Source: Thermomonas carbonis
GTDB taxonomy: Bacteria; Pseudomonadota; Gammaproteobacteria; Xanthomonadales; Xanthomonadaceae
Length of the DNA: 64,000 nucleotides
Reading direction: 5' to 3'
Assembly (NCBI RefSeq): GCF_014396975.1
Contig: NZ_CP060719.1
Location: 2,886,001 to 2,950,000 of the forward strand
This document shows, in pieces, positions 60,950-64,000 of the stretch (positions are counted from its first letter, which is position 1; each line of letters opens with the position of its first letter). The position numbers were made by a program, and so were the translations under genes. The notes beneath the pieces are model-generated. The model did not search any database, was not told where the DNA came from, and saw only the letters and a program-made list of their open reading frames with translations.

Positions 60950-63319
60950 ATGACTCAGCAGTCCCCAGCGCTCGCGCGCAAGATCGCCCAGACCATCGCC
61001 ATCGAGATCGGCGCACAGGACGCGCAGGTGCATGCCGCCGTGGCCCTGCTCGACGAAGGCGCGACCGTGCCGTTCATCGCGCGCTACCGCAAGGAAGTCA
61101 CCGGCGGGCTGGACGACACCCAGCTGCGCAACCTCGAAGCGCGCTTGTCCTATCTACGCGAAATGGAAGACCGGCGCGCCGCGATCCTCTCGAGCATCAG
61201 CGAGCAAGGCAAGCTGACCGACGAATTGCGCGCAGAGATCGACGCCGCCGACAGCAAGTCGCGACTTGAAGACCTGTACCTGCCTTACAAGCAGAAGCGC
61301 CGCACGCGCGCGCAGATCGCCCGCGAGGCCGGGCTGGAGCCGCTTGCCGATGGATTGCTCACGGATCCGTCGCAGGTTCCTGAAGAATTCGCCGCATCCT
61401 TCGTCGACGCCGACAAGGGCGTGGCCGACGCCAAGGCCGCGCTGGAAGGCGCGCGCGCGATCCTGATCGAACGCTGGTCCGAGGACGCGGCCTTGCTCGG
61501 TGAACTGCGTGGCTGGCTGGAAGGCAACGGCCTGATCCGCGCCAAGGTGGTCGAGGGCAAGGAGATTGCGGGCGAGAAATTCCGCGATTACTTCGACCAC
61601 ACGGAATCGCTGGCGAAGATTCCATCGCATCGATTGCTGGCGCTGTTCCGCGGCCGCCGCGAGGAATTCCTGCAACTCGACCTCGATCCGGGCGCGGATG
61701 CCGAAGCCGGCAACCTCTACGCCGAGGGCCGCATCGCCTTGCATGCCGGCATCGCCGAACGCGGCCGCGCCGCCGATGCCTGGCTGCGCAACGCCTGCCG
61801 CCTGGCCTGGCGCGCACGCATTCACATGCACTTGCTGCTGGACCTGTTCAACCAGGCGCGCGAGAAAGCCGAGGCCGAGGCGATCAATGTGTTCGGCGAC
61901 AACCTGCAGGATCTGATGCTGGCTGCACCGGCCGGCCCGAAAGCCGTACTCGGCCTCGATCCCGGCCTGCGCACTGGCGTGAAAGTGGCCGTCGTCGATG
62001 CCACCGGCAAGCTGGTCGCCACCGACACGATTTATCCGCACGAACCGCGCAAGCAATGGGACCAGTCGCTCGCATCGCTGAAGAAGCTGTGCATCGCGCA
62101 TGGCGTGCAACTCATCGCCATCGGCAACGGCACCGCATCGCGCGAGACCGACAAGCTGGCCGGCGACCTGCTCAAACTGGTGCCCGAATTGAAGACGCAG
62201 AAGATCGTGGTCAGCGAGGCCGGTGCGTCCGTGTATTCCGCATCGGAATTGGCGGCGAAGGAATTTCCAGGCCTCGATGTGTCGATCCGCGGCGCGGTGT
62301 CGATCGCGCGTCGCTTGCAGGATCCGCTGGCGGAACTCGTCAAGATCGAACCGAAGGCGATCGGCGTCGGCCAGTACCAGCACGACGTCGACCAGTACCG
62401 TCTCGCGCGTGCACTGGATGCGCGCGTGGAGGATTGCGTGAACGCGGTCGGCGTGGACGTGAATACCGCATCCGGCGCATTGCTGGCGCGCGTCTCCGGC
62501 CTGTCCGCCAGCGTCGCCGAGAACATCGTGGTGTATCGCGATGAACATGGCGCGTTCGCCTCGCGCAAGGCGCTGCTGAAGGTGCCGCGCTTGGGCGACA
62601 AGACCTTCGAGCAGTGCGCCGGCTTCCTGCGCATCGTCGACGGCAGCCAGCCGCTGGATGCATCGTCGGTGCATCCGGAAGCCTATCCGGTGGTCGAACG
62701 CATCCTCGCCGCGGGCGGCGGCAAACAGGTGAAACAGGTCATCGGCGACATCGCGTTCCTGCGTTCGCTCAAGGCCGAACAATTCACCGACGACACCTTC
62801 GGCCTGCCGACCGTGCGCGACATCCTGAAAGAGCTGGAAAAACCCGGCCGCGACCCGCGCCCGGAGTTCAAGGCCGCGACCTTCGCCGAAGGCATCGAGG
62901 ACATCAAGGACCTCCGGCCGGGCATGGTGCTGGAAGGCGTGGTCAGCAACGTCGCCGCGTTCGGCGCCTTCGTCGACATCGGCGTGCACCAGGACGGCCT
63001 GGTCCACATCTCCGCGCTGTCCGACACGTTCGTGAAGGATCCGCGCGAAGTGGTGAAAGCCGGCGACATCGTCAAGGTCAAGGTGCTGGAAGTCGATGTG
63101 GCCCGCAAGCGCATCGCCCTGACCCGGCGCATGGGCGATGAGCCGGGCCAGTCGACCTCGCGCGCACCGGGTGGCGAGCGCGACGCACGACGCGACGCAT
63201 CGCGTGGCGATGATCGCGGTCGCGCAAACACGCAACCGCGTGCACCGCAGCAGAAAACGCAGGCCGCGCCGTTCAACAGCGCGATGGCAGATGCGTTGAA
63301 GGGATTGAAGCGCGGCTGA
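60950..63319 (+). CDS. tex: RNA-binding transcription accessory protein Tex
   Basis: A 789-residue nucleic-acid-binding protein. The Tex_N helical domain covers about residues 1-190, followed by the YqgF/RNase H-like domain with [19 protein letters not shown] near residue 335. A helix-hairpin-helix part ([15 protein letters not shown]) leads into a C-terminal S1 domain ([20 protein letters not shown], about residue 660). The last 60 residues are a basic, arginine and glycine rich tail. Tex affects transcript stability and toxin or virulence gene expression in several pathogens. Length and layout are standard. Confidence 0.96.
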   Translation: MTQQSPALARKIAQTIAIEIGAQDAQVHAAVALLDEGATVPFIARYRKEVTGGLDDTQLRNLEARLSYLREMEDRRAAILSSISEQGKLTDELRAEIDAADSKSRLEDLYLPYKQKRRTRAQIAREAGLEPLADGLLTDPSQVPEEFAASFVDADKGVADAKAALEGARAILIERWSEDAALLGELRGWLEGNGLIRAKVVEGKEIAGEKFRDYFDHTESLAKIPSHRLLALFRGRREEFLQLDLDPGADAEAGNLYAEGRIALHAGIAERGRAADAWLRNACRLAWRARIHMHLLLDLFNQAREKAEAEAINVFGDNLQDLMLAAPAGPKAVLGLDPGLRTGVKVAVVDATGKLVATDTIYPHEPRKQWDQSLASLKKLCIAHGVQLIAIGNGTASRETDKLAGDLLKLVPELKTQKIVVSEAGASVYSASELAAKEFPGLDVSIRGAVSIARRLQDPLAELVKIEPKAIGVGQYQHDVDQYRLARALDARVEDCVNAVGVDVNTASGALLARVSGLSASVAENIVVYRDEHGAFASRKALLKVPRLGDKTFEQCAGFLRIVDGSQPLDASSVHPEAYPVVERILAAGGGKQVKQVIGDIAFLRSLKAEQFTDDTFGLPTVRDILKELEKPGRDPRPEFKAATFAEGIEDIKDLRPGMVLEGVVSNVAAFGAFVDIGVHQDGLVHISALSDTFVKDPREVVKAGDIVKVKVLEVDVARKRIALTRRMGDEPGQSTSRAPGGERDARRDASRGDDRGRANTQPRAPQQKTQAAPFNSAMADALKGLKRG

Positions 63320-63338
63320 GCGATGACGTCCGCCGCGC

Positions 63339-63719
63339 TCAGGCGATGACAGGGAGGTGGGCCACGCCGTAGCGATCGGCAAGTACGGCCAGGCGCTTGT
63401 CCAGCGTCCACAGTCGCGTGCGCGGGGTAAGCAATGTGCTGGCCAGCAAGGCCACATCGACCATGCCGCAGCCCAGGCCATGCAGTTTTTCGCGCTCGAT
63501 GAAGTCGAGCAGTTCGGCCTGGCTGGCCTGCACCGCCGGACGCAGCCGCGCGATGTCGTCCAGCGTCCGGCGGCGCGGCGCGGGGGGCGTGCCGCAGGCC
63601 AGTTCGGCCAATACCCACGGATGGATCAGCACGACATCCAGCGCGAGCAGTTGCGCCAACGCGGGCTGACCGTTGCGGAAGTGGTCGACCCAGACCGAGG
63701 TATCGACCAGGACATTCAT
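63339..63719 (-). CDS. vapC: Type II toxin VapC (PIN-domain ribonuclease)
   Basis: A 126-residue PIN-domain protein. The conserved acidic residues appear as D6 in VLVDTSVWVDHF, E39 in LAELACGT, and D88 (GMVDVALLAST) plus D106 (LWTLDKRL). VapC toxins cleave specific RNAs, often initiator tRNA or the 23S sarcin-ricin loop. Its ATG overlaps the vapB stop as ATGA at 63716-63719, the arrangement that keeps antitoxin and toxin in step. It is convergent with tex, 19 bp apart. Confidence 0.92.
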   Translation of the reverse strand: MNVLVDTSVWVDHFRNGQPALAQLLALDVVLIHPWVLAELACGTPPAPRRRTLDDIARLRPAVQASQAELLDFIEREKLHGLGCGMVDVALLASTLLTPRTRLWTLDKRLAVLADRYGVAHLPVIA

Positions 63720-63937
63720 TCCCCGGGCGCGTCTTCGTTGACCCGCAGGCCGCCACGGCGCGGCACGTCGGGCATGTCCGGTACGGCAGCGCCGAGTGCG
63801 GCGAGTCGCTGCGCGGCACGCACGCGGATGAAGGTGCGGATGGCTTCGCGGAACAGGTCGGCCTTGTCCATGTCGGGTTCTGCTACGGCCAGGGCGGCTT
63901 CGTAATCGTTGTCGTCGATCGTGACGGTGGTACGCAT
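63716..63937 (-). CDS. vapB: Type II antitoxin VapB
   Basis: A 73-residue antitoxin. The N-terminus MRTTVTIDDNDYEAALAVAE followed by ADLFREAIRTFIRVRAAQRLAALG fits the ribbon-helix-helix VapB type, in which the N-terminal strand binds DNA and the C-terminal tail (residues 50-73, proline and glycine rich) binds the toxin. It is the first gene of the vapBC operon and should repress it. A palindrome lies 24 bp upstream. The window ends shortly after, so the full promoter may not be in view. Confidence 0.9.
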   Translation of the reverse strand: MRTTVTIDDNDYEAALAVAEPDMDKADLFREAIRTFIRVRAAQRLAALGAAVPDMPDVPRRGGLRVNEDAPGE

Positions 63938-63960
63938 TGCGTCGTCCTTGAATCAGGAGT

Positions 63961-63976
63961 GATGCGATTGTGCATC
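63961..63976. promoter_or_regulatory. Palindrome upstream of vapB
   Basis: GATGC at 63961-63965 and GCATC at 63972-63976 form a 5-bp inverted repeat around six bases, 24 bp upstream of the vapB ATG. Its place and form suit autoregulation by a VapBC complex. The evidence is positional only. Confidence 0.4.
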
Positions 63977-64000
63977 GATCGGGAAGGCATGGCTAGCTCG

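Noticed and set aside
1..64000. Search for a prophage, integron, CRISPR array or restriction system
   Set aside because: No integrase, transposase, phage structural gene, Cas protein or methyltransferase was recognised, and there are no regular spaced repeats. The window is housekeeping and metabolic in character.

Overview
The window reads as one continuous chromosomal segment of a GC-rich gammaproteobacterium, most likely of the Xanthomonadaceae/Lysobacteraceae (Lysobacter, Luteimonas or Thermomonas type). The main clues are the order of the rpsA-ihfB-lapAB-O-antigen-galU and ndk-rlmN-pilF-rodZ-yfgM-bamB-der clusters, a zinc-ligand-free ribosomal protein L36, an agmatine deiminase/carbamoylputrescine amidase pair and a class III PHA synthase. 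The genus is an inference. Coding density is very high. No gap exceeds about 230 bp, many neighbours overlap by ATGA or TGATG, and I saw no tRNA, rRNA, insertion sequence, prophage or CRISPR array.

Layout: 1-2724 (minus) molybdenum cofactor genes moeB (cut by the window edge), moeA and mobA. 2729-9448 (minus) ribosome and envelope housekeeping: der, bamB, yfgM, rodZ, pilF, rlmN, ndk. 9662-13925 (plus) a fatty-acid oxidation operon headed by a PsrA-like TetR repressor that has a good PsrA-type operator in front of it. 13995-21375 (minus) the rpsA-ihfB-lapA-lapB-WecA-like-CapD-galU envelope cluster, followed by cmk. 22286-27900 (plus) rpmJ, a small BamE-like exported protein, aguA-aguB, a TetR/hydrolase pair with repeated operator motifs, and a TraB-family membrane protein. 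27910-36341 (minus) a tripartite-type efflux operon with one adaptor and two unlike RND pumps, plus a DUF4386 membrane protein. 36555-37414 (plus) two c-type cytochromes.

37642-54661 is the most cohesive accessory block. It holds PHA synthase phaC-phaE, pssA, a lipoprotein 3-hydroxybutyrate-oligomer hydrolase, 3-hydroxybutyrate dehydrogenase, a LuxR-type response regulator resembling CrbR/ErdR, an alcohol dehydrogenase, a GDT1-family manganese exporter behind a yybP-ykoY riboswitch, a giant transporter-histidine-kinase hybrid resembling CrbS/MxtR, a TonB-dependent receptor and a divergent GntP-family permease. Together they suggest storage of polyhydroxybutyrate and scavenging of its oligomers under a carbon-sensing two-component system; that system-level reading is inference.

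54704-63937 holds an unrecognised membrane protein, dinB, two small membrane-protein genes, a lipase-like hydrolase, an MHS-type MFS transporter, tex and a vapBC toxin-antitoxin pair. The strongest items for follow-up are the 3-hydroxybutyrate locus with its divergent inverted repeat, the PhaE protein with a histone-like tail, the evenly spaced TetR operators with an inverted copy inside the next gene, a candidate minus-strand small RNA after the cytochromes, and the asymmetric RND pair.
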